Assembly: GCA_012838385.1 (NCBI GenBank)
Contig: DUPL01000004.1
Location: 1-47,515 of the forward strand
Length of the DNA stretch: 47,515 nt
Origin: Clostridiaceae bacterium
GTDB taxonomy: Bacteria > Bacillota > Clostridia > UBA1212 > DUPL01
Direction: 5' to 3'
A model generated the notes under the pieces. The model searched no databases. It saw only the letters and a list, made by a program, of their open reading frames with translations, and was not told the origin of the DNA. This document shows, piece by piece, positions 1 through 8,602 of the stretch. Every line of letters starts with the position of its first letter. The first letter of the stretch is position 1. The translations under genes were made by a program, and so were the position numbers.

Positions 1-563
1 AATTTTTGCATTATTATTTGCTCTTGAGTTTCATCGTAACTTTGAAGTAACAAGAATATAGGTGAATAGAAGTGTAACGCAATAATCTCGGGATCGGCGT
101 CAATAAATTCACCTTGCTCTATAAGAGCTTTAAAAAGGTCTGTTTGATATTCCAATGCACCATCAATAAACATACTTCTAAAAACATCACCTGCTGCAGA
201 ATTACGATACTGCTCAGAAGAAAGTATCTTACGAAAGGGTGCGGCAAATTCATCTTTAGCAAAATACTGAAAAAGCCCTTGTGCAATCATCTGTAATTGC
301 TCTACCGGCATTCCAATATATTGTTGTGCAGATTCGTTAGCACTTCCATTAGGGACACCAACTACACTAACCATATGTTCATACCTGCTTTTCATTTCCA
401 ATAGAAGACTATTAAAAATATCCTCCTTACTTGCAAAATGATTATATATTGAAGCTGCTTTGATACCTACTGCGGCCGCTATATCACGCATGGAAACACC
501 ATCATAACCACGTTCGGAAAAAAGTCGTAGCGCTGTATAAAATATTAAATCTTTGGTTGTCAT
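1..563 (-). CDS. TetR/AcrR-family transcriptional repressor (partial, C-terminus outside window)
   Basis: The minus strand reads a TetR-type DNA-binding head: an alpha-helical stretch with FSERGYDGVSMRDIAAAVG followed by the recognition-helix motif SIYNHFASKEDIF, within the first 50 residues. The rest is an all-helical ligand-binding/dimerisation domain that runs off the left edge, so the C-terminus is missing. ATG at 563 is chosen because GAGGG lies six bases upstream; an ATG at 569 is too close to that site. Members of this family are homodimeric repressors released by a small ligand. Two related palindromes in the upstream gap (669-682 and 692-709) are likely its operators, suggesting autoregulation and possibly control of the divergent membrane protein at 887. 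The ligand is unknown. Confidence 0.9.
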   Translation of the reverse strand, partial: MTTKDLIFYTALRLFSERGYDGVSMRDIAAAVGIKAASIYNHFASKEDIFNSLLLEMKSRYEHMVSVVGVPNGSANESAQQYIGMPVEQLQMIAQGLFQYFAKDEFAAPFRKILSSEQYRNSAAGDVFRSMFIDGALEYQTDLFKALIEQGEFIDADPEIIALHFYSPIFLLLQSYDETQEQIIMQK

Positions 564-668
564 AAACATCCCTCGCAATCAATTACACTTACTTTTAGGA
601 CAAGCTTTTAGTCAAATAAATATTGTTTAAATAATAGTTTGATATAAAAATATGTAACAAAGCCTTCA

Positions 669-682
669 CTAACAAGTGTTAG
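669..682. promoter_or_regulatory. Inverted repeat, probable TetR operator 1
   Basis: CTAACA-AG-TGTTAG is a perfect 6-bp inverted repeat with a 2-bp centre, lying about 105 bp upstream of the TetR start. Its half-site matches operator 2, and the two centres are 25 bp apart. Assignment to the adjacent repressor is inferred from position and from the typical size of TetR-family operators. Confidence 0.6.
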
Positions 683-691
683 CATCATTAT

Positions 692-709
692 AACTAACGG
701 TCGTTAGTT
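692..709. promoter_or_regulatory. Inverted repeat, probable TetR operator 2
   Basis: AACTAACG-GT-CGTTAGTT is a perfect 8-bp inverted repeat with a 2-bp centre. It shares the CTAAC half-site with the palindrome at 669-682. The 323-bp gap 564-886 otherwise holds only AT-rich sequence; no further gene was seen there. Confidence 0.65.
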
Positions 710-886
710 TGTCAAGAGGCTATTGTATTATTAAAGCTGCGATTTATAGAAATAGAAGCAAGGTAAAAAAATTGCAATCGATAAAGGTGTAACATCCAAC
801 AGTGACTTTTCTTGTAGAAAAATATTGATTTACTGCCTGATATTTGATATTATTGGAATATACTTCAATTAAACTGGAGATTGTGT

Positions 887-1708
887 ATGAAAAAAACTGA
901 TAAATTTGGATTGTTCTTTCTAATAACTTTGCTGCCATATTCATACATACTGTATCGTGGTTTTGATGCTGCAATAAATGGTATATGGTTTCATTTTATT
1001 ATGGATACAACACAGATATTCGGCTTGTCGGCGTTTGTATATGGCATGATTGAAACAACTATAGAGCTTGTAATTTTTCCGATACTGCCTATATGCATGA
1101 TATATCAATTTGTGTATTTAATTTACTTCTGTGTCCGACTAACAAAGAAAAAGGCGAGCAATATACCTTTAGGTGTAGCTGCATTTATAACTGTTGCTCT
1201 TGTAGCTTTTCTTTTTGGAGGGAGAGGGATTTCGGAGTATAAAGAAGCACGTGATAAGGAACGGTTTGTACAGAAAGTTGCGCAGAATATCTATATGCTT
1301 GCAGAAGATGCGGATGTAATTATAGAGGACTATTCAAGTCCGGTAAGAATAACAGGCGGAATAGCAGGTACAGAGTTTGTTCGAAACACCATTTTGATTG
1401 ATTATGATACAAAGAAAGTTACTTTTTTGTTTGCAAGGGAATTTATCACAGTGGAATCAGAAAATATGTATTACAAAGAATTTTTATTGACTGAGAATAA
1501 TAAAATTGACAGCAAGAATATACATTATACTAAGGAGCTAGATGAGCCTGGCAAAACTTTAACGGTGTTTTATCTTGAGGAGCATAAAAGAAAAACTGTC
1601 GCCATTGAACTTTGCATGGAGGATGGTTCTGTATATTCAATAAACAATATTTTAGATGAGGGAGGACAATTGGGATATTTTCTTCATTTTTCATGGTCGG
1701 GTGTATAA
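887..1708 (+). CDS. Hypothetical membrane protein with C-terminal soluble domain
   Basis: The 273-residue product is not recognised. The first ~120 residues hold three hydrophobic segments (about 7-25, 45-80 and 100-117) with the positive cluster RLTKKKAS between the second and third. The remaining ~150 residues are polar and mixed alpha/beta, with no cysteine pair or known catalytic motif. The ATG at 887 has GGAG eight bases upstream; an in-frame TTG six bases earlier sits too close to that site. The gene is divergent from the TetR gene and downstream of its putative operators, so it could be a target. It is followed 62 bases later by the ATPase gene on the same strand. Confidence 0.75.
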   Translation: MKKTDKFGLFFLITLLPYSYILYRGFDAAINGIWFHFIMDTTQIFGLSAFVYGMIETTIELVIFPILPICMIYQFVYLIYFCVRLTKKKASNIPLGVAAFITVALVAFLFGGRGISEYKEARDKERFVQKVAQNIYMLAEDADVIIEDYSSPVRITGGIAGTEFVRNTILIDYDTKKVTFLFAREFITVESENMYYKEFLLTENNKIDSKNIHYTKELDEPGKTLTVFYLEEHKRKTVAIELCMEDGSVYSINNILDEGGQLGYFLHFSWSGV

Positions 1709-1770
1709 AATTTTAAAATTGTGTAGTTTTTTTGAAAACTATGTGATAAAATACAATTGGGTGATAATAG

Positions 1771-2505
1771 TTGAGTAAGCTTTTTTTAACTGGTATTGAG
1801 CTGGATTTGGAAGGTCATGATGACACCCACTATCCTTTCAATTTGCCAGCCGTAAAGCACATTGGAAGATTCCGTTTCAACAAACCGGTTACCTTCTTGG
1901 TGGGTGAAAATGGGACGGGAAAATCCACAATACTTGAAGCAATTGCTGTAAAATATGGGTTTAATGCAGAAGGGGGATCCAGGAATTTTAATTTTTCTAC
2001 GGAGACCACCCATTCAGAGCTGTACAAATTTATTACTCTTACAAGAGGTGTTTCAAGACCTGCGGACGGTTTTTTCCTACGAGCCGAAAGCTTTTACAAT
2101 GTAGCAACTGAGATTGACAAACTCGACGAAGAATACCCTTATCCATTGCTGGAGTCCTATGGAGGCAAATCCTTGCATGGACAATCCCATGGTGAAAGTT
2201 TTATATCTCTCGTTCAAAATCGCTTCTTTGGTAATGGTCTGTACATACTGGATGAGCCGGAGGCGGCTCTGTCACCAGTAAGGCAAATGAGTCTTTTGGT
2301 TTACATCCATGAACTGGTGAAGTTAAACTCTCAGTTTATTATCTCTACGCATTCTCCTATTTTGCTTTCATACCCTAATGCGGATATTTACGAGCTAACT
2401 GAAAACGACATCAGGCTTACTCATTACAAGGATACAGAACATTATGTTCTGACAAAACAGTTTTTGAACAATCCGGAAGGCATGCTCAAATACCTTCTTG
2501 ATTGA
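1771..2505 (+). CDS. AAA-family ATPase (SMC/ABC-like, small)
   Basis: The 244-residue protein carries a Walker A motif GENGTGKST (residues 45-53), a signature-like segment GQSHGESF (about 135-142), a Walker B motif LYILDEPEAAL (about 157-167) and a switch-like STHSPIL (about 193). This is the arrangement of AAA_21-type / COG3910 predicted ATPases related to ABC and RecF heads, with no coiled-coil arm. The start must be the TTG at 1771, because a stop codon (TAG) immediately precedes it; the ribosome site is weak. It is cytoplasmic. The cellular role is unknown; such ATPases occur alone or with nucleases, but no nuclease is adjacent here. Confidence 0.85.
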   Translation: MSKLFLTGIELDLEGHDDTHYPFNLPAVKHIGRFRFNKPVTFLVGENGTGKSTILEAIAVKYGFNAEGGSRNFNFSTETTHSELYKFITLTRGVSRPADGFFLRAESFYNVATEIDKLDEEYPYPLLESYGGKSLHGQSHGESFISLVQNRFFGNGLYILDEPEAALSPVRQMSLLVYIHELVKLNSQFIISTHSPILLSYPNADIYELTENDIRLTHYKDTEHYVLTKQFLNNPEGMLKYLLD

Positions 2506-2577
2506 GTTTATGTTTTTTAGTCGAAATTTATTGATTTGAAGAGCATAAGATTATGGAGAAAAAGAGGTGCTCTTATT

Positions 2578-3999
2578 ATGAACTTTAATGGATTAAAGTC
2601 CAATGTCGTTTATTTCAGAGGGTTGAAAAGGCATAACATCCCTTATGTCTTGGTGTGGGTTATATTTTACGCATGGATTGTTGCCTTTGCTTCTTGGTGG
2701 ACAGCATCTCCCAATGTGAAAAATGTCTTTGGTTCTGTTGACAGAATCCTCATTCAATCCGCTTTATTGACATCTTCTCTTGTTTTCATGTTTTTTATAA
2801 AAAAAAAGTGGTTTGTAAAAGTGTCACGAATCATTGCGGCCTTTTCCCTTTTTGGTTTGGCACTATTCTTCCTTGCAACATCAGTTATTCCCCGGGTTAT
2901 TGGCCTTGTTGTATTTGGAATTTCGTTGGGGTGTGTCAGCCTGTTAGTGTTTATACCTATGGTCTTTCGTTTGAATAATACTGAAAAGCTTTATGCCAGC
3001 ATTATCTCAAATATATGTGTGTCCATACTTTTGATAATTCAGAACATGCACAATGGGAAGATACTCCCTCCTGCGAGTGATCTGATTTTGTTCCTCCCGG
3101 TTGTTATTATTGCTATAGCAACAATAATTTTCATAAACAGGAAAACAGTTGTGTTATATGAAGAGGGAAAGGATGACAACATTCCGAAAGTTGGATTTAA
3201 TATTTATTCAACACTGTTTTTCAACGCTTCCTTTGTAATTATATGCATAGGTATCGGAGTTGGGGTCCTGAATACTTCCATAAAAAAGTTTGGAAGCAAT
3301 GTTGCGGTTTGGTATTTTGTAGGAGGGGTGATTGGCTGCGTTATCTTTTATACTATATATGCATTGTTTCCAAAAGCAATCCTTATTGTAGGGAACATAT
3401 CTTTTGGATTTGTTTCTCTTGGCTTTCTCTGCAGTGCCTTTGGTGCCCAAGCTTCCGAAGTTATTGTCTTGTTTGCCTTGCTCCTTGGAATAGGGAATGG
3501 GGCAGGCATGATTGTAATGTTTTATGTTATTGGGATTGTTGGAAAGAAGATTAACAGCTTGAAATATTTGAAACTAGCCATCCTTTTTGTAGGAATTATA
3601 GGTGGTGTTGGAGGCATGGTTCTGGGGAATCTTCTTCAGTATGTTAACAGCACCCAGGTCTCAATGTTTGCGTCAATCATATCCGCATTGTTTTTAATAA
3701 CCTTTATGATAATGTCACCATTGCTTGCACAAGAACATATCTATGATGGCTGGGCAAAGGATACGGAGATAATAGATATTGATAATGACAAAATGTATTT
3801 GTTTGAAAAATATCAGTTAAGCAAAAGAGAAATTGAAGTGTGCAGACTTTTGCTGAAAGGACATACACTTAGGCAGATTTCAGCCATGCTTTCCATATCC
3901 TACTCGACGGTTAATACGTATTGCACAAACTGTTACAGAAAGTTGAATATCAACAGCAGGACGGAATTGTTAATTCTTTTTAAGGACTACATAGAATAA
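2578..3999 (+). CDS. Membrane-embedded LuxR-type transcriptional regulator
   Basis: The 473-residue protein has about twelve hydrophobic segments over residues ~20-390, resembling a major-facilitator-like membrane domain. A cytoplasmic LuxR/GerE helix-turn-helix follows at about 411-473 (LSKREIEVCRLLLKG, then SYSTVNTYCTNCYRKLNI). ATG 2578 is chosen because AGAGGTG stands eight bases upstream; an earlier in-frame TTG at 2536 lacks a site. Regulators with this design are known mainly from Eggerthella-type actinobacteria and some Clostridia; the membrane part is presumed to sense a ligand. The gene is monocistronic and is followed by a strong terminator at 4022. The target genes are unknown. Confidence 0.85.
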   Translation: MNFNGLKSNVVYFRGLKRHNIPYVLVWVIFYAWIVAFASWWTASPNVKNVFGSVDRILIQSALLTSSLVFMFFIKKKWFVKVSRIIAAFSLFGLALFFLATSVIPRVIGLVVFGISLGCVSLLVFIPMVFRLNNTEKLYASIISNICVSILLIIQNMHNGKILPPASDLILFLPVVIIAIATIIFINRKTVVLYEEGKDDNIPKVGFNIYSTLFFNASFVIICIGIGVGVLNTSIKKFGSNVAVWYFVGGVIGCVIFYTIYALFPKAILIVGNISFGFVSLGFLCSAFGAQASEVIVLFALLLGIGNGAGMIVMFYVIGIVGKKINSLKYLKLAILFVGIIGGVGGMVLGNLLQYVNSTQVSMFASIISALFLITFMIMSPLLAQEHIYDGWAKDTEIIDIDNDKMYLFEKYQLSKREIEVCRLLLKGHTLRQISAMLSISYSTVNTYCTNCYRKLNINSRTELLILFKDYIE

Positions 4000-4021
4000 A
4001 TGCAATTATATTTGTCAAAAA

Positions 4022-4055
4022 AGCGCCTCATTAGAACTAATGAGGTGCTTTTTTT
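4022..4055 (+). terminator. Rho-independent terminator of the LuxR-type regulator gene
   Basis: AGCGCCTCATTAG pairs with CTAATGAGGTGCT (one G-T pair), followed by seven T. It begins 22 bases after the stop codon at 3999. Confidence 0.9.
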
Positions 4056-4181
4056 ATGCCTTCATGTCTTTTAACTAATTGCCATAATCGCTCTTAAATC
4101 ATAAGCTGATTAAGGAAACGTGGCCAATGTTCGAAAATGGTATGTTTGCCATGTAAAACTAATAAAGAATGGAGTGTTTGC

Positions 4182-4910
4182 ATGAGATTGTCAAAAATCA
4201 TTTTATTTATTCTGCTGAGCATAGTCCTTGCTCTTTTAGTTACCAGCTGTTTTTGGGACGGTAGTATCAAACTAGGGGATAAGGATGGAGAAATTCAAAT
4301 CGGAAAGACAAAATGGGACAAAAAGGAAATGTTTGGTCTTGATGCGCCGAAAGCAAAACTGACCAGCAGTGTCAGCACTGAAGAAGGAGCAATGTACTTT
4401 TTCTCTGAAATGAAAGAAAAGGATGCGGAAGCATACATAGAAATGCTTCAGGAGAAAGGATTTACATTCAACAAACTTGTGTTTGAAGAGTACAGTTACA
4501 CTGGCACCAACAAGGATGGAGAAACAATATCGTTTTGGTATGACAAGGAAAGTGGTGACGGCACCATTACTGCAAGCAAGGGTGAAAAGCCTACCGGTAA
4601 TGAGGATGATGAAGTAATTATTGGTGGTAATAGAAAGTGGGATAGTAGCAAGATGGCCGGACTGCCTGATCCTGGTACAAAAGTTGTAAACTACTGGTCC
4701 ATTAATAAACAAACAGCTTATACACTGGAACCTTTGGCGGATTATTTGGATTACGTGGAAGAAATCAAGGCGTGCGGATTTGTAGTAGACATTCAAACTG
4801 CTGAAATCAATGATATATACATATTTTCGGCGAGCAACGAGAATGGTGATAAGGTTGAGTTTGCAGCATCGCCTGAGTCCTTGTCCGTTGTTGTAAATCT
4901 TGCAGAATGA
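4182..4910 (+). CDS. Lipoprotein with two tandem copies of an unrecognised ~100-residue domain
   Basis: The 242-residue precursor has a signal peptide ending in lipobox LVTSC (Cys23), so it should be lipid-anchored on the outer face of the membrane. The mature part holds two related units. One starts near residue 36 (IQIGKTKWDKKEMFGL) and the other near 148 (VIIGGNRKWDSSKMAGL). Each continues with a conserved Pro-x-Lys-(L/V) segment, a helix and a Gly-Phe turn. The domain is not assigned to a family here. ATG 4182 has GGAG seven bases upstream; the in-frame ATG at 4137 would spoil the signal peptide. It heads a three-gene group with 4939 and 5380, spaced 28 and 12 bases apart. Confidence 0.8.
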   Translation: MRLSKIILFILLSIVLALLVTSCFWDGSIKLGDKDGEIQIGKTKWDKKEMFGLDAPKAKLTSSVSTEEGAMYFFSEMKEKDAEAYIEMLQEKGFTFNKLVFEEYSYTGTNKDGETISFWYDKESGDGTITASKGEKPTGNEDDEVIIGGNRKWDSSKMAGLPDPGTKVVNYWSINKQTAYTLEPLADYLDYVEEIKACGFVVDIQTAEINDIYIFSASNENGDKVEFAASPESLSVVVNLAE

Positions 4911-4938
4911 ATGATAAAAGTGTGAGAAGGGGGATATT

Positions 4939-5367
4939 ATGTACTGTTCGAACTGTGGAGCGGAAAATAATGAGGAGGCCAAGTTTTGTAACAAATGCGG
5001 CTCAACTGTAGCTGGAAATACGCCAGCTGTAAAAGAAGTGGAAGACAACAAAGTAATATTTATACTGGCATATCTGGGCATATTGTTTTTCCTGCCATTG
5101 GTCGCCTGTCCAAACTCTAAAGTTGGCAGGTTTCATGCAAACCAAGGTTTACTGCTATTTATTTTGTCAGTTGCAGGGCAGATTGTTCTAGGTATATTGT
5201 CGCTTATAGCTGGTGCTATTTATTGGTTATTTGGAGCTTTTATATCTTTTATTTCCTGGATATGGTGGATACTGATTCTTGTGCTTGCCATTATGTGCAT
5301 GATAAGTGCAAATAAGGGGGAACAGAAGCCTCTTCCCGTTATTGGCAAGATAAAAATAATTAAATAA
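4939..5367 (+). CDS. Zinc-ribbon membrane protein (DUF4870-like)
   Basis: The 142-residue protein starts with a zinc-ribbon signature: CSNCGAENNEEAKFCNKCG, with Cys 3, 6, 17 and 20. A short linker follows, then about three hydrophobic segments (residues ~43-60, 70-100 and 104-125). The first lies in a PLVACPNSKVGRFHANQ context typical of DUF4870-type proteins, where FHANQ is a recurring motif. ATG 4939 is preceded by AAGGGGG at good spacing. Its position between two lipoproteins sharing a domain suggests a common envelope role. The function of DUF4870 proteins is unknown. Confidence 0.8.
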   Translation: MYCSNCGAENNEEAKFCNKCGSTVAGNTPAVKEVEDNKVIFILAYLGILFFLPLVACPNSKVGRFHANQGLLLFILSVAGQIVLGILSLIAGAIYWLFGAFISFISWIWWILILVLAIMCMISANKGEQKPLPVIGKIKIIK

Positions 5368-5379
5368 GGAGTTGATTGA

Positions 5380-5910
5380 ATGTTTAAAAAATTTGTCATA
5401 TGGTGCGTTCTCATTTTTGTGGCTTTTTCTTTGACGGCTTGTATATCTAATATTGATGACAATAACGGTGAAAACAAGACACCTGAAAAAACAGAAACGA
5501 ATCAAACGGATGCAACGCCTACTCCTGCTTCTACAGACAAGAAGGGAGATCCGGTTCCAACATATAATGAGGATTGGCCAACTGAAATGTTGCCGGATGG
5601 TTTTCCGAATCTGGGGAAAGTTACAAAAGTGAGCGACAAAAGGTCCTATGGCAACGTTATAACTATTTACTGGAACATGATAACTGAGGACCAAATTGAT
5701 GCATTTGTTGATAAACTAAATGATTATCTTGATAATGACCATGCATGGCAAGGTTCTTTTTACAGTGACGGTGTAAAGTATAAACCGGGAACCGAAGATG
5801 AATTTATCAGAGTTGTTATAAGGCATATGGATTTTGCTTCAGGAGAGGTTGATTCAGATTTTGAGCCTCAGTTTTACCTGGAGATTAGCGGTGAAGGCTT
5901 GAAAAAGTGA
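5380..5910 (+). CDS. Lipoprotein, related to the repeat units of the lipoprotein at 4182
   Basis: The 176-residue precursor has a signal peptide with lipobox SLTAC (Cys21), then a Thr/Pro/Asn/Lys-rich spacer (about 25-60). A single C-terminal domain starts at DWPTEMLPDGFPNLGKV. That opening (Trp, Met, then Pro-x-x-x-Lys-Val) resembles the start of each repeat in the lipoprotein two genes upstream, so both probably contain the same unrecognised domain. AAGGAG overlaps the end of the preceding gene and gives a good ribosome site for ATG 5380. It is the last gene of the group; a hairpin at 5943 separates it from the convergent gene. Confidence 0.8.
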   Translation: MFKKFVIWCVLIFVAFSLTACISNIDDNNGENKTPEKTETNQTDATPTPASTDKKGDPVPTYNEDWPTEMLPDGFPNLGKVTKVSDKRSYGNVITIYWNMITEDQIDAFVDKLNDYLDNDHAWQGSFYSDGVKYKPGTEDEFIRVVIRHMDFASGEVDSDFEPQFYLEISGEGLKK

Positions 5911-5942
5911 ATACCTTTGATAAAAAGCTTACTCATAACTAT

Positions 5943-5977
5943 GCAAGGCGGCAAGTTGTATGAACTTGCCGTCTTGT
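5943..5977. terminator. Hairpin between convergent genes, probable bidirectional terminator
   Basis: GCAAGGCGGCAAGTT pairs with AACTTGCCGTCTTGT around a GTATG loop, with one mismatch/wobble region. It lies 33 bases after one gene and just before the stop of the opposing gene. The T-tracts are weak on both sides. Confidence 0.6.
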
Positions 5978-5980
5978 ATT

Positions 5981-7937
5981 CTATCCATTTACCATTGAAG
6001 ACATGGAGCCAACATAAAGTTTGCTTCCGGATTTTGTGTATCCTTTTACAAAGCCTACAAAGTATCCCTTTTCGATCCAGGCATTTAGCAAATTCAGGTC
6101 TATCGTTATTAGCCGCTCGCCTGATTTTCTTGAGTAGATGCCGTCAATGCATACAACATATTCATTATCTGCGAAAAGTACCTTCATGTCGCTTTTTGAT
6201 GTACTATAATTCATTATTGGTTTTGTTGTGTCGTTTTTATCAAAAGCATGGCCTAATGCATATATCTTGTAGTCTATATAGAATACGGTTCTTGTGCTTT
6301 TGCCAGCATAGCTGTCACTACTGAATATTGAGAAAATATTAAGTTCATGCATATCCAGAACGTACAGATTACGATCATTTGCTGCATATATTACTTCATC
6401 CTCCGCATTTATAACGAAATCCAAATCAGAACTGACGGATTTGGAAATTGATGTGTTGTCACCAAGGTTGTGTTTGTAGATGTATGATGAGCCTTTAATG
6501 GTATAGTAAAGAAAGCTGCCATGTACAGCAAACGAGTATACCTGGTTTTCAAGGGGTATATCCCTTAAGTACTTGCCCGTTGTCCTATCATAGCATTTTA
6601 TAACTTTTAGATCAGGGAAGGAAATCATTGCCTCACTATCATATATAACCAACCTGCCGGGAACGCCAGGCAGCAGGAAAGAGAAAACAACTTCCATGGT
6701 ATCCACCTTGAAGGCAATCAGCTTGTTCTGATTGGATGTTGCCAAGTAGCATATTTTGTCTGTTCCTGCCATGTCAATCACTTCATCATTCAGCAAGTAG
6801 CTTGTAATTTTGGGCTTTCCATTCCAGGCAAGGGATGCATCCTTTTCTACAATTGTGTAGAAAGTTTTGCTTTTTATGTCGTCCAGGTAATCATTTATGT
6901 TTTGAATATCTATAATGGTTCCTGATTGGCTCGGGATAATAAAAACGTTTCCTGAGCTGGTTATAAAGCAGCGGTGCAGTTTTCGTTCCAATGGCATTAT
7001 TATGTCAAGAGTCTGGCTGTCGAAGACTCCTTCCTCTGTAATAACATAGTTTGAGTCTGCATAATATGTTTCTTTTTCTTTGGCTGGATTTATTTCGATC
7101 AACGCTATAAAATTATCCAGATTGCTGCTGTCATATACGCAGCCTGCCGTATAAACTTTTCCACTGTCGTAGAAGACCATCTTCTTTTCCTGATTGTGAG
7201 GGAGGTCTATCTCTTTTATGAGTTCCAGGTTATCCAGCTTGAAAGCATAAAGCTTTGATTTTCCTGCTACATAAAGAATGCCTTCATCCTTATTAACACA
7301 CATGCCTTCTGTATTATCCACCCTTGCAGAAAAGCCTGGACCTTCTGGTGGTATGGCGATTATGTGCTGCCCACCTGTTCTAACAGCGGAAATATATATA
7401 ATCCCGTTATATACCAGCATGTTGTTCGTCATGACATTAATCGTATGTTTCTTTTTTTGCTCATAAGTGTTTTTGTCATATTCGTAGATTGTGTCGAATG
7501 TTCCTATGTACAAGGTATCTCCTTCCACATACAGGAGTTTTGAGCTTTCTGGTGCTTCAAAGGTGCTCGCTGTCTCAAAAGTGCCGTTTGTGAAAACCCA
7601 AATCACATTGTCTTTGGTTGAACCACTCATTAACAGATAGACATACTCACCATCAACAAAATGATCAATATATTTCTTTTCAAGCATAATTGAAAATTCC
7701 CTTTTTATTTTTGATTTTGACGTATCTGTTCTATCCATTATTGTTACAAAGTCTGGTGACGTATTAACAGGTGTAGGATATGGAGGGATAATTGAATTGC
7801 CATATGTTTTCTCAGGGGTTTTCTCAGCGGTTTTTTCGGGGGTTTTTTTTTGGGATTCTGATGTCTTCTGTAACTATTCCGCAGGATGTTGTTACTAATG
7901 CAATAACAAGTATTAAAATTAATACCAGCTTTCTCAT
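5981..7937 (-). pseudogene. Beta-propeller-like lipoprotein gene with a single-base frameshift in an A9 run
   Basis: The minus strand starts at ATG 7937 with a lipoprotein signal (MRKLVLILILVIALVTTSC, Cys19), preceded by AAGGTG and a good promoter at 7974-8001. This frame stops after about 37 residues. A second long frame, with no signal peptide of its own, carries the Lys/Thr/Pro/Glu linker (TPEKTAEKTPEKTYGN) and about 590 residues of repeating beta-strand segments (LYIGTFDTIYEYDKNTYE, GILYVAGKSKLYAF, EVIYAANDRNLYVLD) typical of WD40/PQQ-like propellers. The frames join at the run of nine A (minus strand, 7851-7843). Removing one A gives one open frame of 651 codons. Either the gene is broken, the run is mis-sequenced, or transcriptional slippage on A9 restores the frame. 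Confidence 0.85.
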
Positions 7938-7973
7938 TTGAATCACGCACCTTTTTATTCTGTGTTAATTGCA

Positions 7974-8001
7974 ATTATATCAGAATTTTCCAAAGTGGCA
8001 A
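7974..8001 (-). promoter_or_regulatory. Promoter of the frameshifted lipoprotein gene
   Basis: On the minus strand TTGCCA (8001-7996) and TATAAT (7979-7974) are 16 bases apart, with an extended TGA before the -10 box. It sits 37 bases upstream of the ATG at 7937, supporting that start. Confidence 0.7.
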
Positions 8002-8046
8002 TATTGTTTTTAAACGCATAATCTATAAACGAAAGGGGATGTGCGG

Positions 8047-8349
8047 ATGATTGATGTAAAACCAATTAATCTGGATGGTTATGTATTTATTGCTGTTTCT
8101 GTACAGCTTCCTAAAACCACCCTGCTTGTTGTTTCATCAGATAAAGGATATATCATGTGCGGTGCTTTGGATGTTTCTTTATTAAATGAAAAATTGAAAG
8201 ACAGGAAAATTATTGCGGGAAGAGCAGTTGGAGTTAGAACTATCGAGGAACTTCTTGAAGCTCCTTTGGAGTCTGTTACTAATGAAGCTGAAAAACTTGG
8301 AATAACAAAAGGGATGCCAGGTAAAAAAGCTCTCTTAAAAATGGTTTGA
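8047..8349 (+). CDS. DUF1805 (YunC-like) protein
   Basis: The 100-residue product matches the DUF1805/YunC family along its whole length. It has a beta-rich start, the segment SSDKGYIMCGALDVSLLNEK, then IIAGRAVGVRTIEELLEAPL and a C-terminal ITKGMPGKKAL. The family fold is known but the function is not. ATG 8047 is chosen because GGGG stands eight bases upstream; a GTG at 8041 would lie only two bases from it. It is soluble and cytoplasmic, divergent from the frameshifted lipoprotein gene and followed after 53 bases by a small co-directional gene. Confidence 0.85.
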   Translation: MIDVKPINLDGYVFIAVSVQLPKTTLLVVSSDKGYIMCGALDVSLLNEKLKDRKIIAGRAVGVRTIEELLEAPLESVTNEAEKLGITKGMPGKKALLKMV

Positions 8350-8402
8350 TTTTTCATGGATATAATATTTTTTTGTGTGGAAAATAATCAGGGGTGGCTG
8401 GA

Positions 8403-8597
8403 ATGGAGAAAAATTTGACAAATGGAGAAGTCCCCATTGGTTTTGCCATGGCTCTTGCACAAAATATGAATTCCATGCAGTACTTCTCTTCATTGAGTCC
8501 TGACAAGCAAAGAAGTGTTATTGGCAGAACCAGGGGAATCAAATCAAAGGCGGAAATGCAGGCATTTGTCGACAGTATTTCCAGTATTGGTATTTAA
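8403..8597 (+). CDS. Small hypothetical protein (64 aa)
   Basis: A short soluble protein starting MEKNLTNGEVPIGFAMALAQN, with a C-terminal segment TRGIKSKAEMQAFVDSI. It is not assigned to a named family. ATG 8403 has AGGGG at eight bases; an upstream in-frame GTG at 8394 overlaps the ribosome site. A strong terminator follows six bases after the stop, which supports a real transcription unit shared with the DUF1805 gene. Confidence 0.65.
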   Translation: MEKNLTNGEVPIGFAMALAQNMNSMQYFSSLSPDKQRSVIGRTRGIKSKAEMQAFVDSISSIGI

Positions 8598-8602
8598 AGC
8601 AA

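Noticed and set aside
1725-1745. Short inverted repeat TAGTTTT...AAAACTA before the AAA ATPase gene
   Set aside because: It is AT-only with no T-run after the stem and could easily arise by chance; I would not call it a terminator or operator.
4272-5081. 269-codon minus-strand open frame across the lipoprotein and zinc-ribbon genes
   Set aside because: It lies antisense to two supported genes, has no ribosome site and its translation has no family features.
5227-5694. 155-codon minus-strand open frame
   Set aside because: Antisense to the zinc-ribbon protein and the lipoprotein at 5380, with no start signals.
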